DNA of 64,000 bases from Rhizophagus clarus. Lineage: Eukaryota > Glomeromycota > Glomeromycetes > Glomerales > Glomeraceae. The position numbers were made by a program, and so were the translations under genes. The stretch covers positions 806,001 through 870,000 of the forward strand of contig BLAL01000197.1 of assembly GCA_015698045.1 (NCBI GenBank), in the 5' to 3' direction. The notes under the pieces are model-generated. The model was given only the letters and a program-made list of their open reading frames with translations. It was not told the origin of the DNA and made no database searches. Of this stretch, positions 32,119 to 42,517 are shown in pieces; positions within the stretch are counted from its first letter, which is position 1, and each line of letters starts with the position of its first letter.

Positions 32119-32904
32119 TTAGTACGCTCCAACTAAAAATAGTAATCTCTTTTTAGAATATGTATCTCCTTGCTCAGCAGATTTTTTATACCAAAAAATT
32201 GCGAGGTCCATATCATTTTTGATTCCTTTTCCATATTCATACATCAAAGCAACATTATATTGAGCTATACTATTCCCTAAATTCGCTCCCTTTTGATATA
32301 ATTCAAATGCCTTTTGTACATCAACATCAGTTCCTATTCCACAATCATAACAATATCCCAGTCTATTTATTCCAGCCAAATATTCTTTATCTGCCAATTT
32401 TTTAGATAATTCAAAAACCATTACATGATTTATTTCGACACCATCTCCATCCAAATACATTTTAGCAAGATTATACCGAGCTACATCATTTTCTAATTCT
32501 ACTGCCTTTTTATAAAACGAAAGTGCCTTGTCCTTGCTAATCTCAGTTTCGATTCCATAATAATTAAAATATCCAAGCAAATAAATAGAATTTGAATCAT
32601 CTTGGTGATTTAAAAGCCAATAATAGATTTCTCGTAAATTTATCTTGTGATCATCAATATAATTAAGAATATGTTGTTTTCTTACGTCTTCTTCTTTTCC
32701 TTCATTTGCCATACTAAAATAAAGATTAACCAATTCGTTGATTACTATACTTAAGTCTTCTTCATATATATTTTCAACAATATTTTGAGTCGTAGGTTCT
32801 ATTTCCTTTATATCCATTTTATTAAAATTTTGAATAATTTGAGGTAATTCATGTGATAAATTATTAAGTATATTTATTTTATCTGAATCTTTAATAACAC
32901 GCAT
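32119..32904 (-). CDS. Sel1-repeat protein (copy 4)
   Basis: A 261-residue intact paralogue starting MRVIKDSDKINIL. Shared block KEIEPTTQNIVENIYEEDL, then four Sel1-like repeats (LGYFNYYGIETEISKDKAL, LAKMYLDGDGVEINHVMVF, LGYCYDCGIGTDVDVQKAF, VALMYEYGKGIKNDMDLAI). Closest by eye to copy 3. No kinase domain is attached. Together with the other copies it shows recent local family spread on the same strand. Confidence 0.88.
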   Translation of the reverse strand: MRVIKDSDKINILNNLSHELPQIIQNFNKMDIKEIEPTTQNIVENIYEEDLSIVINELVNLYFSMANEGKEEDVRKQHILNYIDDHKINLREIYYWLLNHQDDSNSIYLLGYFNYYGIETEISKDKALSFYKKAVELENDVARYNLAKMYLDGDGVEINHVMVFELSKKLADKEYLAGINRLGYCYDCGIGTDVDVQKAFELYQKGANLGNSIAQYNVALMYEYGKGIKNDMDLAIFWYKKSAEQGDTYSKKRLLFLVGAY

Positions 32905-33384
32905 TTCAATATTATTCGACGCTGTAGAAATTATATCTGAAAAAAAGTAAAACTGAACAAATACAATATTAATAAGTATTATGGAACAGTAGTACAGTAG
33001 CTGCGTTCATAAATTGCATGAAGTTAATGTCGATCATTATATCATCGTACAGTACTGTACATCATGATTTGTAAAAAATCGGTTACGCTATTTCCTATTT
33101 ATGTTAAGATCATTTGTTTAAAGTTTCGTATTTGTTTTTTCAATATTTTTAATTAATATTAAATACCATACGAAAAAAATAGTCATTATGTAAATGACAA
33201 GGTATACCTATTTGTAAATAGGCGATTCTTTTATTAAGGCTGATCTTTAACCCATATTTTTTTTTTCCCCCCAAAATTGAACGCCCTCGTACTTTATTAT
33301 ACAATTTTATAGAGCATGCTGACTTAGACATATGAAAGTATACATCTATACAATTTGGCCATCTTTAATCTATATTTTGTGATA
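32905..33384. other. Non-coding spacer
   Basis: Includes repeated ACAGTAGTACAGTAG/GTACAGTACTGTAC words upstream of Sel1 copy 4. No gene. Confidence 0.4.
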
Positions 33385-33890
33385 CATGTGAATTATTAAT
33401 AAAATTCTTGGAAAAATTTTAAGAGAAATTTTTTATGTGATTATACAGGCTACAGTAATAATATATTAAATTTAACTATCGCCAAGTTTTGTCCATTTAT
33501 TAGAAAACTTTCCATCGGAATTGAAAATGATGATCTAGAAACATTAAAAATAATTTTTGATAGTTGCCAGTATTTAGAAAGTATTAAAATTTGGTGTGGT
33601 GCTTCATTTTTAATCGAAAAAGAAGCTTTAGAAGCGGTTGTGAAATATTAAAAAGCATTCATGAAATAGTATTAGATAATTATGGCGGTACAGAATTAAC
33701 AATACTTCCAAAAGAATTAGTCATTTTTTTATAAGTTGGACAAATAATATAATGTCACGTAAATCACTCTCTTTATATTTTCTTTATCTAAATCTATTCT
33801 ATATATATATTATCGACAAAAATTATTAAAGGTAATTGAAAATATATCAAATTAGGAGTTATTAAGAAATTTAAAGTAGCAATAATACAC
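33385..33890 (+). pseudogene. C-terminal fragment of an F-box family gene
   Basis: Only the C-terminal third is present: ELLIKFLEKI, then TIAKFCPFIRKLSIGIENDD, LKIIFDSCQYLESIKIWCGA, EKEALEAVVKY, a stop or shift, then LTILPKELV, and LGVIKKFKV-like text at the end. It aligns with the same region of the intact genes at 40269 and 42518. At least three frameshifts or stops; no F-box is left. Confidence 0.8.
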
Positions 33891-34204
33891 TGATGAAGAA
33901 TACAATTAAAGTCATACTAAAATATATCCTTATGATAATTATAGTATCGACTAATGCAGAATTTAAAGACTGATAAAATATTTTTTTTTTATCACACGTG
34001 TATAGTGAACGTTATCTGTTTATAAAATTGGTACCATAAAAATCTAGTCAAAAATTTTAGAGAGAAAGAGAAGCCGCTTCTCCTAATCTCCTACTCTAAA
34101 AAAATTGATTTTTATGCTAATCTCTGATGTATAATATCCTACACTTTTTGAAAAATATATAAATAGGTCATAAAAAATTTTTGTTATTCAATCTATGAAC
34201 ATTA

Positions 34205-34342
34205 ATAAACATATAAATATTTTTTTTTTTTTTTTTTTTTTTTTAAGGCCAATAACGCATTTTATTATGAAGATCGTAAAGATATTTTACGCGCAAAGCA
34301 ACACTTCATTACAAAAATACCTATATAAACATATAAATATTT
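34205..34342 (-). mobile_element. Short retrocopy with poly(A) tail and 18-bp TSD
   Basis: The 18-bp direct repeat ATAAACATATAAATATTT occurs at 34205-34222 and 34325-34342. Between them, on the minus strand, lie about 80 bp ending with an AATAAA signal some 18 bases before a run of about 22 A. This is the structure of a 5'-truncated LINE-mobilised retrocopy. The parent transcript is not identified. Confidence 0.75.
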
Positions 34343-34435
34343 ACTAAAATGATCTAGTTAAATTACTACGCTAATGATCTGCATAGTACAAATAAAAATA
34401 CTTGATGTATAATTACGTAACTATGCATAATTACG

Positions 34436-34872
34436 GCATATCTGAAATCTGTGACAGGTTTTGTGGCGAATTGTGACGCAGCAAAAAATATAAAAATAAA
34501 AATTTTTTCTTACACACTTCAACATATAGATATAAAGTTATATAATAGATGTAATTTTTGCTGCTCTGTAAGTTTGCCTAGAGTGCTAAAGGCAGTTTTA
34601 AATGTCACTTTTTGTCTATTCAAATAAAACATTTTTTTCGCCAAATCCCATTTTAGAAATGATCGGCAAAGACGATAAAATCAATCGTTTATATGTAAAA
34701 TCAAAAACGGCTTTTATATCTGCTTTTCCAACTTTAAGTAAACTTGTAGAGCGGGTAAAAATATATCTAGGATAAAATTTTGAAAGCTCTATAACAAAAG
34801 GAAGTATAGTTATTTCTCTTTTTCCAAATTGCCGCGCCACAAACCTGTCACAGTCTCAGATTTCAGATATGC
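34436..34872. mobile_element. Mutator-like MITE, 437 bp
   Basis: The ends are inverted repeats starting GCATATCTGAAATCTG and continuing TGTGACAGGTTT...GTGGCG with small indels. The perfect 9-bp direct repeat ATAATTACG flanks it (34427-34435, 34873-34881). No transposase inside. A 74-codon minus-strand frame near the right TIR does not look like a known protein. Confidence 0.85.
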
Positions 34873-34990
34873 ATAATTACGTCACTATGAACCTTTATGT
34901 TTGTAACGCAATCACAAAATAAACTTATAAAATAAGGATTCGTCTTAAAAAAAAATTTAACATTTTTCTTTATATATTTTTTTTAAAAAA

Positions 34991-36160
34991 ATGACTCTAC
35001 TTCCTACTGATTGCTTGAACGAGATTTTTAAATATTTAGACAATGACACAAATACTTTAAATTCATGCATATTAGTAAATCGACTTTGGTTCGAAGTTTC
35101 TGTAAGAATTTTATGTCAGAATTATAGTACTTCAAAATTTAGTACTTTGATTGCCTATCCTCCAAATGAGTCAAAGGAAGTTTTGTATATGAATAGAATC
35201 AACATCTCAACCCTAACTTTAAAATTTTCCACTTTTAATTATATTCAAATTTATAAAAAGCTTGAGTTGCTTCTTAATCAGCAATCTATTTCATTGCAAA
35301 AATTAAACGTTAATGTAAATATAACAGCGCAGGAAATAATTAAATTGTTTATAAATTAAATACCTTCTTAAAACAATTAAATTTATCTAAATTTTGGCAA
35401 TTTTCAACTTGGCAAACTAGAAATGTATAATATGCTAGATTCAATTACTTTGTTAATGAAAAACTACCTAATACGTTAACCAAACTAGAATTTTATGGAA
35501 TAGGTTATATTTCATTATCATTTATCACTAATTTAACCAACTTACAAGAACTTCAATTAGAACTTCAATATAGTGAATGGTTTAAAAATTTTGAAGTCTT
35601 ACAAAATCCTATTTTTCTACAGTTGCAAATTGTGAATCATTAATAAAATTTTTAAAAAATAATGGAAAAAATTTGAGAGAAATCCGGTTTTTGAAATATA
35701 CAAATAATTCAGTGAATTTAGCTATTGCTAAGTTTTTCCCAACTCTCAGAAAGCTTTCAAAGGGAATTAAAAACAATGAATTGGAAACATTGAAAATAAT
35801 TCTGGATAGTTGTCGATATTTAGAAAGTATTAAAATTTGGTGTGGAGATTCATTTTTGAATGAATGAAAAGGAAGCATTGGAAACAGTTATGAAATATTC
35901 AAAAAATATTCATGAAATAGTATTAGATTATTATAGAAATGTAAAATTTAGAATACTTCCAGAAGAATTGGAATCATTTTTTATAAATTTGGTCAAATCG
36001 TATGTCACGAAAATCACTTTCTTTAATAATTTTAAGTAATAATATAAATAATAGCTTAGATACAGATGAAGAAAATAGGAAAATAATTGAAAAATATATT
36101 AAATTAAGAGTTATTAAGAAGTTCAAGATTACAAATTTCACTGATGATGAATACTATTAA
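34991..36160 (+). pseudogene. F-box family protein, frameshifted
   Basis: The 5' part is intact for 122 codons: F-box MTLLPTDCLNEIFKYLDNDT, CILVNRLWFEVSVRIL, then STLIAYPPNESKEVL. A TAA at 35357, a large deletion and several shifts follow, with recognisable pieces LPNTLTKLEFYG, SVNLAIAKFFPTLRKLSKGI, LKIILDSCRYLESIKIWCGD, LETVMKYSKNIHEIVLDYY, ILPEELESFF and the terminal LRVIKKFKITNFTDDEYY. The order matches the intact paralogues downstream. The Mutator-like MITE ends about 110 bp upstream of its start codon. Confidence 0.85.
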
Positions 36161-39134
36161 AACTAGATTATATCTTTATTTTAGAATTCTGTAATTAGTC
36201 AATATTTAATAATCGATTCTAAATAATTTACCGGAGTTTTGATCAAATAATAAATTAAAATAAAATTTTTTCATATTTTATTTAATTATTAAAAATAGAA
36301 TTGTTAAGAATTCTTTTTCACGTCACAGTTTTAATTACTACTTTTCAGCTAAAATTTTTCACTATATTTTAAGAAAAAAATGATCAAACTTCTTTGATCT
36401 TTCATTCATTCTAACAAATATCGAGTAAGTTACACTCATGAAGTATGTGCATAACGTGTATGAATTGTGCTTTTAGAAATTATTCATTCGAACTGCAGGA
36501 ATAGTACCTCACCGTATAGCACATATTTGGTACAGCTTTAATATTCATGAATAGAAATTAAGAATATCTTAATCAATCAAAATTTTAATTTGTTATCAAT
36601 ATTAAAAAGTAAATCTATTATCAAATTCTTTTCCCTTTTAAAAAAAAATTCTAGCACTGTAGCAAATGTATCGTTCTTGATCTGTACGACGGGTCTGATT
36701 GACCCGCATAATATATTTACAATAAGGGTGTTCAAGGCTTCAAGCTGATGATATCAGGAGGGTTATATAGTGGTGGTAACGATGCATTATTTAAAAGTCT
36801 CTTTCAAGGTAATGTGAAAAAAAAACGCGTGGGTAAAGAAAATAGAGCTAATTATTGTTTACAGTATAAAATGATTATCATTTTATTTAAGAGCATAAAT
36901 TCACGTAATGTTGTATTGTTATAATATTTTTTTCGGTTATTCTACAAAAAAAAATATTTTTTTTTCTTTTTGACAATGTTTCTAATGAAACAATTTTCCC
37001 TTTCTTTTGTAGAAACATGAACTTTAATAAAAAATTTTTTCCCTCTTCCGTTTACTTTAACATTTCTAACGAACGTCTTTTCATTTCTTTTATAGAAAGA
37101 TGTTAAACTCATATAGTAAATGGCCAAAGGGAAAAATTTTTTTCTATTTAAGAAATATTTTTAATGAAACTCTGATTATAAAAGCGCTATTAACATTTTA
37201 AACATGAGCTCAAGATCAGCAAATAAAGAAGTGAATTTTTTTTTAATTAAGAATGAAACGTTTCTAACAAAATGGTTCTTCATTTTGTAGAAGCATCATA
37301 GTCAGCTGAAGCACAATCTAATACTGGAGTAATACACAGTAATTGCATTTTTTAAACCTACTGCTCGCTTATTTTTTAAACATTTGGACGTGAATACTAT
37401 CAAACTAATCTTTTATCATTTAAAACAAAGATTCCTTCCCATATAAAATTCTATTGCATGATGATTGGTGAAACATGCTAAAAGAATGTTGTACTTAATA
37501 TGAAGGAGGCACTTCTTATTATAGGATTACCGTTAGTTGTGAATGAAGGAATTTTTTTAATTAAGAAATGTTTCTAGTAAGCATTTTTTTTCTTTTCATA
37601 GGAACACTAAGGTAAGCTAATAATGTAAAGAAACTAGCATAAAATAATAAATATTTTATAAGTAGAATGAATTAATATAATTTTTTTTTATTATTCTTAG
37701 TATCTGTATTAAAAAATATATATATATACAACGATGCATTCTGATTGCTTTTGACATACTGACATAGTGTGTATGTATATTTTAAATATTGTCATTCTCT
37801 GGTCAAGACCTTTATGCATCTTTTAAAGATGATCACGTTTAAAAAATGTTCTTTTCAAAATTAAAAATATAAAATACATATAAAAGAATTTACGTATTCA
37901 AGATGTAAAATATTTGACTTTAATAGATATGATGTGTCGAGTTGATTATTAAAGTGTCATGAACAGATTTAGTATATACTGTAAATTATTCAGGTTAAAA
38001 CCGCTCCCTAGTTATCAACTAACCTCATGTTATAATCATAAATCATAATTAGTCAAGATAGGCATTCAAAGGCATCCAAAACTTTTCGTTTATATGGTTT
38101 ACTAATTCAAGTGCCCTATCATCATCTAAAATATGATTACAAAGATTTTTTTCTTTCTGTACAGGAAATGAATTCTGTGAAATAAACTCGCTGCATTTCA
38201 TCGTTATAATAAATAAACCGGCTACATGCAAGATTTTCCCAAGTTTAACTTTTGTGTACGCCTTTCACATCTCGTGATTTAATATCGTATTTAAAGATGA
38301 AAGTATTCCTTAGCATTTATGCGTTCCAATTTTTTTATCAGCATAAAGTAGAGCACGTGTCACAAGCAAGAAGGTTACCACAAATAAAACCTAAAATAAG
38401 AAAAATGATTCACAATATATTGCCAAAACCTGACACTCCATAACACTGACTTTACTGACATAATGCGGCTCGTAATATATGTTATTATGATTGATAAAAC
38501 TGGAAAAATTTGTAACATAAGAATATGTTAAGTCATAATTAAAAATGTCATTAGACGCATGGAAGTAAGTCCGAATAAAGTAATTAATTTTAATAGATTT
38601 GTAAGATAATATTTATTCCTTTGGATGGACAGTCAGATTAAATATATTAAGCAAGAGAGGTCTAGCTTGTCAATTTCAGAAGGTAGAAAGAAAATTCCAA
38701 TGATTGGACAAACGAAAAGGTCAAGTAAAAGAAGAAGTCCTCTATGACGGATGTGAAAGAATTATTGTAAAAAGAAGTTTTCTCTTGTTGAGAAGAGCAA
38801 ACTAAAAAGGATTGGAATTGTCGAATCAGTGAATAAGCTACTGTATATGCGTCTTCTATGTGTATCGAGGATATATATCAAGGATAAATTAAAATAAAGG
38901 AGATTTTATCTCGTCTTTTTCCATATTCCTGTATAATATTCGTACGTTTTGTAAGTTGCTCATTGTAAAGAAAAGAAAAAAATTGAGGTAATTCCGAAGA
39001 AAGAGGTAAAAAGCATAAGTTGAAAATTGTGTTTTTTTTTCTTTTTTTATATCCTTCACAAACTATCATATGACCCGCAAAATTTCCGCAAAAATAGATA
39101 ATTGTTATCGGTAGAACATAGACAGATACAGAAT
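36161..39134. other. Long non-coding interval
   Basis: No gene that I can support. A minus-strand 60-codon frame near 38050-38231 (ending EKFWMPLNAYLD) looks weakly protein-like, but no family or continuation was found. Degenerate repeats occupy 36975-37610. Confidence 0.4.
36975..37610 (+). repeat. Degenerate repeat around GTTTCTAA...TTGTAGAAAC
   Basis: Four related units near 36976, 37061, 37258 and 37567 share TTTCTAA/TTTCTAG, a T/C-rich stretch and an AGAAAC or AGGAAC close. Several are preceded by GAATTTTTTTTAATTAAGAA. Spacing is irregular. Function unknown. Confidence 0.4.
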
Positions 39135-39840
39135 GAATATTTATTTATTTTTTATTTTTTATTTTTTTATTTTATTTTTTTTTTTTTTGAACCCGTAAAG
39201 GTTCCTATCAACTCGCTCATTATTTAATGAAAACAAGCAAAGTAAATTAGACAATGAGAACCAAAAAACTATACCCTACAAAGATACATCCGTTTATTCT
39301 CAAAAACAAAGAACATAGTTTATTAGTTTAGTATACCAAGGCACACCTTCCTAATCTAATACCGCAATGTTGTTACAGAAATAACACGTCCCCATACTCC
39401 TGAATCGAAGGCGTCGTATAGTCGAATCCGTAACTTAAAGTAGTTAAAGGTTTGATACTTTTTTCTGAACTCTTCCCCCCACTGTGTTAATATGATTAGT
39501 ATTTGTTCGTGGGTCTAGCCGCTGGTATGACGCATATTATGACGTCATGAACATAGTTCAGACGCCGGGGTTGGCACGTGAAATCCATAGATCCTCCTTC
39601 GGTTTTGAATTATCCCGGTTGTCCGATGATGATCTTTAAAAAGATGTGGCTGCGACGGTCTTCCCTTTTTTAGACCTGCTACGCTTCTTTGAAGGTTCTC
39701 AGAATCTTTGCACCATCTTCTGGTCTATTGATTGGCCACTTATTGCGTGGTATCAATTTCCATTTCCGGCTCTTCATGTGAAATTTGCTGCGCCTCGTTT
39801 TCCTCCGTTTTCTCGAAGAGCCTCTGCGACTATCTAAAGG
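39135..39840 (-). mobile_element. Possible retroposed fragment with A-rich tail
   Basis: On the minus strand, a sequence less AT-rich than its surroundings ends in GGGTTC followed by a long A-rich tail (plus-strand T-run 39140-39189). Pieces of protein-like text (VAGLKKGRPSQP, IIQNRRRIYGF) occur in several frames with many stops. No target duplication was found. It may be a decayed non-LTR element. Confidence 0.3.
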
Positions 39841-39895
39841 ACCTCTTCTTGAATTTCACATTTATAATATTTTTATTATTTCTGATAGTCATTAT

Positions 39896-40090
39896 ATAAT
39901 AGTTATTGGGTAAGGGGATTGAAATATCACTGAACTGCGAAGCAGTTCAGATGATATTTTAACCACCATACCCAATAACTGTGTTATTATGCAGACGTTC
40001 AAGATCATGCTAAATAGTAAATAAAATCTATAAATGTATGATATTTAATCTAAATGACGTAATGTGTCAAAAAATATCAAAACAGCATGA
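39896..40090 (-). repeat. Dispersed repeat ending in an 80-bp palindrome, copy 2
   Basis: Inverted copy of 12544-12824. The hairpin is at 39901-39980 (AGTTATTGGG...CCCAATAACT) with a CTGCGAAGCAG centre. The outer part (TATTTAGCATGATCTT, TGACACATTACGTCATTTAG on the minus strand) also matches. It lies about 180 bp before an F-box gene. Confidence 0.75.
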
Positions 40091-40268
40091 TTCTATTTGG
40101 CTACATAATAATTTTTAAATATCATGTCAATGATCGGATCAGCACCAGACATAATCATTACGTAATTATGATCGCATTTAAACGCAACGAATTTTTTTTT
40201 AAAAAAAAAAAAAATTTCGTCTTATTTTTCAAACAATATAATATTCATTTTTGTTATACTAAAAAACA

Positions 40269-41744
40269 ATGTCACGACTACCTGCAGATTGTTTAAACGT
40301 GATTTTTGAATATTTAGATAATGACTTAATTACTTTACATTCATGCATATTAGTAAATCGACTTTGGTGCGAAGTATCTGTAGAAATTTTATGGAGAAAT
40401 GTTGAAAATTATAGTACATCAAATTTTAAGACTTTAATTGCTTGTCTTCCAAATGAATCAAAAGAAATTTTATATGAGAATAGAATTAATATTTATAATA
40501 TTTTACCATCAACTTCAAAATTACCGATTTTCAATTATGCATCATTTTGTAAAGTTCTATCAGTTAAAAGAATTCATTATAAGCTTGAAAATCTACTTAA
40601 AAATGATCATCGATTCATTCCATCACAAACTTTAATAAGCATTAGTATAAATATAATAGCAGAAGAAATATTAAAATTGTTTGTGAAGCAAATACCTTCT
40701 TTGGAACGATTAGAAATCACCAAATTTTGGCAATTTTTATCTCTTCAAATTCCAACTACAAATTTTATCTCTTACCCTGAGGCAAAAAATTGTTTAAAAA
40801 ATCTTTCAATGTTATGTTGTAGTTCAAATATTCCTTCTGACTTTTTTTATAAATTATCTCAAATAAGTCATAATATTTCATTATTAGATTTAACAGTTAA
40901 ACATTGTATTCCAATTGAATTAGTAGATTTTATTTCTGCTCAGAAAAGATTAAAATGCCTTAATATAAATGTATATCATGTTCGTACAGATTTAATTACT
41001 TTATTAATGAAAAAAATTCCTAATACATTAACCAAGTTCAATCTTTATGGAATATCTCATAATATTCCATTATTATTCATGAATAATTTTACAGATTTAC
41101 AAGAACTTCATTTAGAATTATATCATAGCAGATGGTTTAACAATTTTGAAATCTTACAATATACTTATTTTTCAAAACTACAAATTTTAAAACTTAAATA
41201 TGCATTACCAAAATCTGAATTGTTGATAAAATTTTTAGAAATTAATGGAAAAAATTTAAGAGAGATTTATTTATGTGAATCAGGAGGTTATAATGATAAT
41301 CCAGTAAATTTAACTAATTTAGCTATTGCTAAGTTTTGTCCAATACTTAGAAAACTTTCTACTGGAATCAAAAGTAAAGAATTGGGAACATTAAAAATAA
41401 TTTTTGATAGTTGTCAACAATTAGAAAGTATTAAAATTTGGTGTGGAAATTTATTTTTAAATGAAAAGGAAGCATTAGATACAGTTGTGAAATATTCAAA
41501 AAATATTTATGAAATAATATTATTTTATCAAGATGATATAAAATTTGGAATACTTCCAGAAGAATTGGAGTCATTTTTTATAAGTTGGACGGATCGTATG
41601 TCACAAAAATCACTTTCTTTAATTATTGTAAGTTTTTATTCAAATAGTATAGATAGGCATTTAGAAAATTTAAAAATTATTCAAAAATATCTTGATTTGG
41701 GAGTTATTAAAAATTTCAAGGCTGTAGATTTTACTAATGACTAA
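40269..41744 (+). CDS. F-box protein with LRR-like C-terminal region
   Basis: An intact 491-residue protein. F-box at residues 1-40 (MSRLPADCLNVIFEYLDNDL, CILVNRLWCEVSVEILWR), the part that would bind Skp1 in an SCF ubiquitin ligase. The rest is Leu/Ile-rich with irregular LRR-like units (LERLEITKFW, LKNLSMLCC, LLDLTVKHC, LKCLNINVYH, LQELHLELYH, LQILKLKYA, LESIKIWCGN), presumably the substrate-binding solenoid. The family ending ILPEELESFFISW ... LGVIKNFKAVDF is shared with three neighbours. The ATG follows an A-rich leader directly. Substrate unknown. Confidence 0.9.
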   Translation: MSRLPADCLNVIFEYLDNDLITLHSCILVNRLWCEVSVEILWRNVENYSTSNFKTLIACLPNESKEILYENRINIYNILPSTSKLPIFNYASFCKVLSVKRIHYKLENLLKNDHRFIPSQTLISISINIIAEEILKLFVKQIPSLERLEITKFWQFLSLQIPTTNFISYPEAKNCLKNLSMLCCSSNIPSDFFYKLSQISHNISLLDLTVKHCIPIELVDFISAQKRLKCLNINVYHVRTDLITLLMKKIPNTLTKFNLYGISHNIPLLFMNNFTDLQELHLELYHSRWFNNFEILQYTYFSKLQILKLKYALPKSELLIKFLEINGKNLREIYLCESGGYNDNPVNLTNLAIAKFCPILRKLSTGIKSKELGTLKIIFDSCQQLESIKIWCGNLFLNEKEALDTVVKYSKNIYEIILFYQDDIKFGILPEELESFFISWTDRMSQKSLSLIIVSFYSNSIDRHLENLKIIQKYLDLGVIKNFKAVDFTND

Positions 41745-42517
41745 AATTGAAAATACACTAATTTAATGTAAGTAGATATAACATGGTAATCATCTTTTAA
41801 TGTTGCGGGTTCATTTTCTAATTGTTGAATTCTAATTTGCATTTCAATAAACTCAGTTAAATTTCCATATTTTGCTTGTAAAACTATTATAGTAACTTTA
41901 CATTAGGTTATTATAAATTCTGTTTGTCAATACATAATAATTGTAATTCCGGAAAAGAATTCTACAGTTAATTATTACTTTTATTATAATATAACCATTT
42001 TTACTAAAAATTTACATCATATTTTATAATTTTAATGATTACAAATCTTCTTTGATCTTCTTATACTCACTAAATAACTCACTCGTTGAACTTGAATTTT
42101 CAATAACTGATCGAGATTTATTATTAAGTATAGAGACGATTTAAAAAATCTGTCATCTAAAAGTTATTATAAATCAAAATAACGAGGTTTAACATAACAT
42201 GTATCGCCCTAGTCAAACATGGTCAATCGTATGATTAAAGTACTCATGATGTAAATAATACTGTTTTTTTCTAACAAAGTGCCGCAGAAGATAAATAAAT
42301 CACGATTACGAATTTTTATGTCCATAAGTAACGTAATTATGCGATGATTATATGATGAATAATTATTATTATATGTATATATTCGATTAATAATATATAT
42401 ATACAAACAACAAATCAAAATGACTGATCGCTATGTAATTGTGATTTCCAATTAATAATAAATCAGTGACACGATAATATGAAAAATTTTTTCTCTTTTT
42501 CCTTGTTATTTAAAATA
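41745..42517. other. Non-coding spacer between F-box genes
   Basis: No gene. AT-rich with a long Met/Ile-rich reverse frame that looks accidental. Confidence 0.4.

Noticed and set aside
34616..34840. 74-codon frame inside the Mutator-like MITE
   Set aside because: No recognisable domain, and it runs into the terminal inverted repeat. Kept only as a note in the MITE entry.
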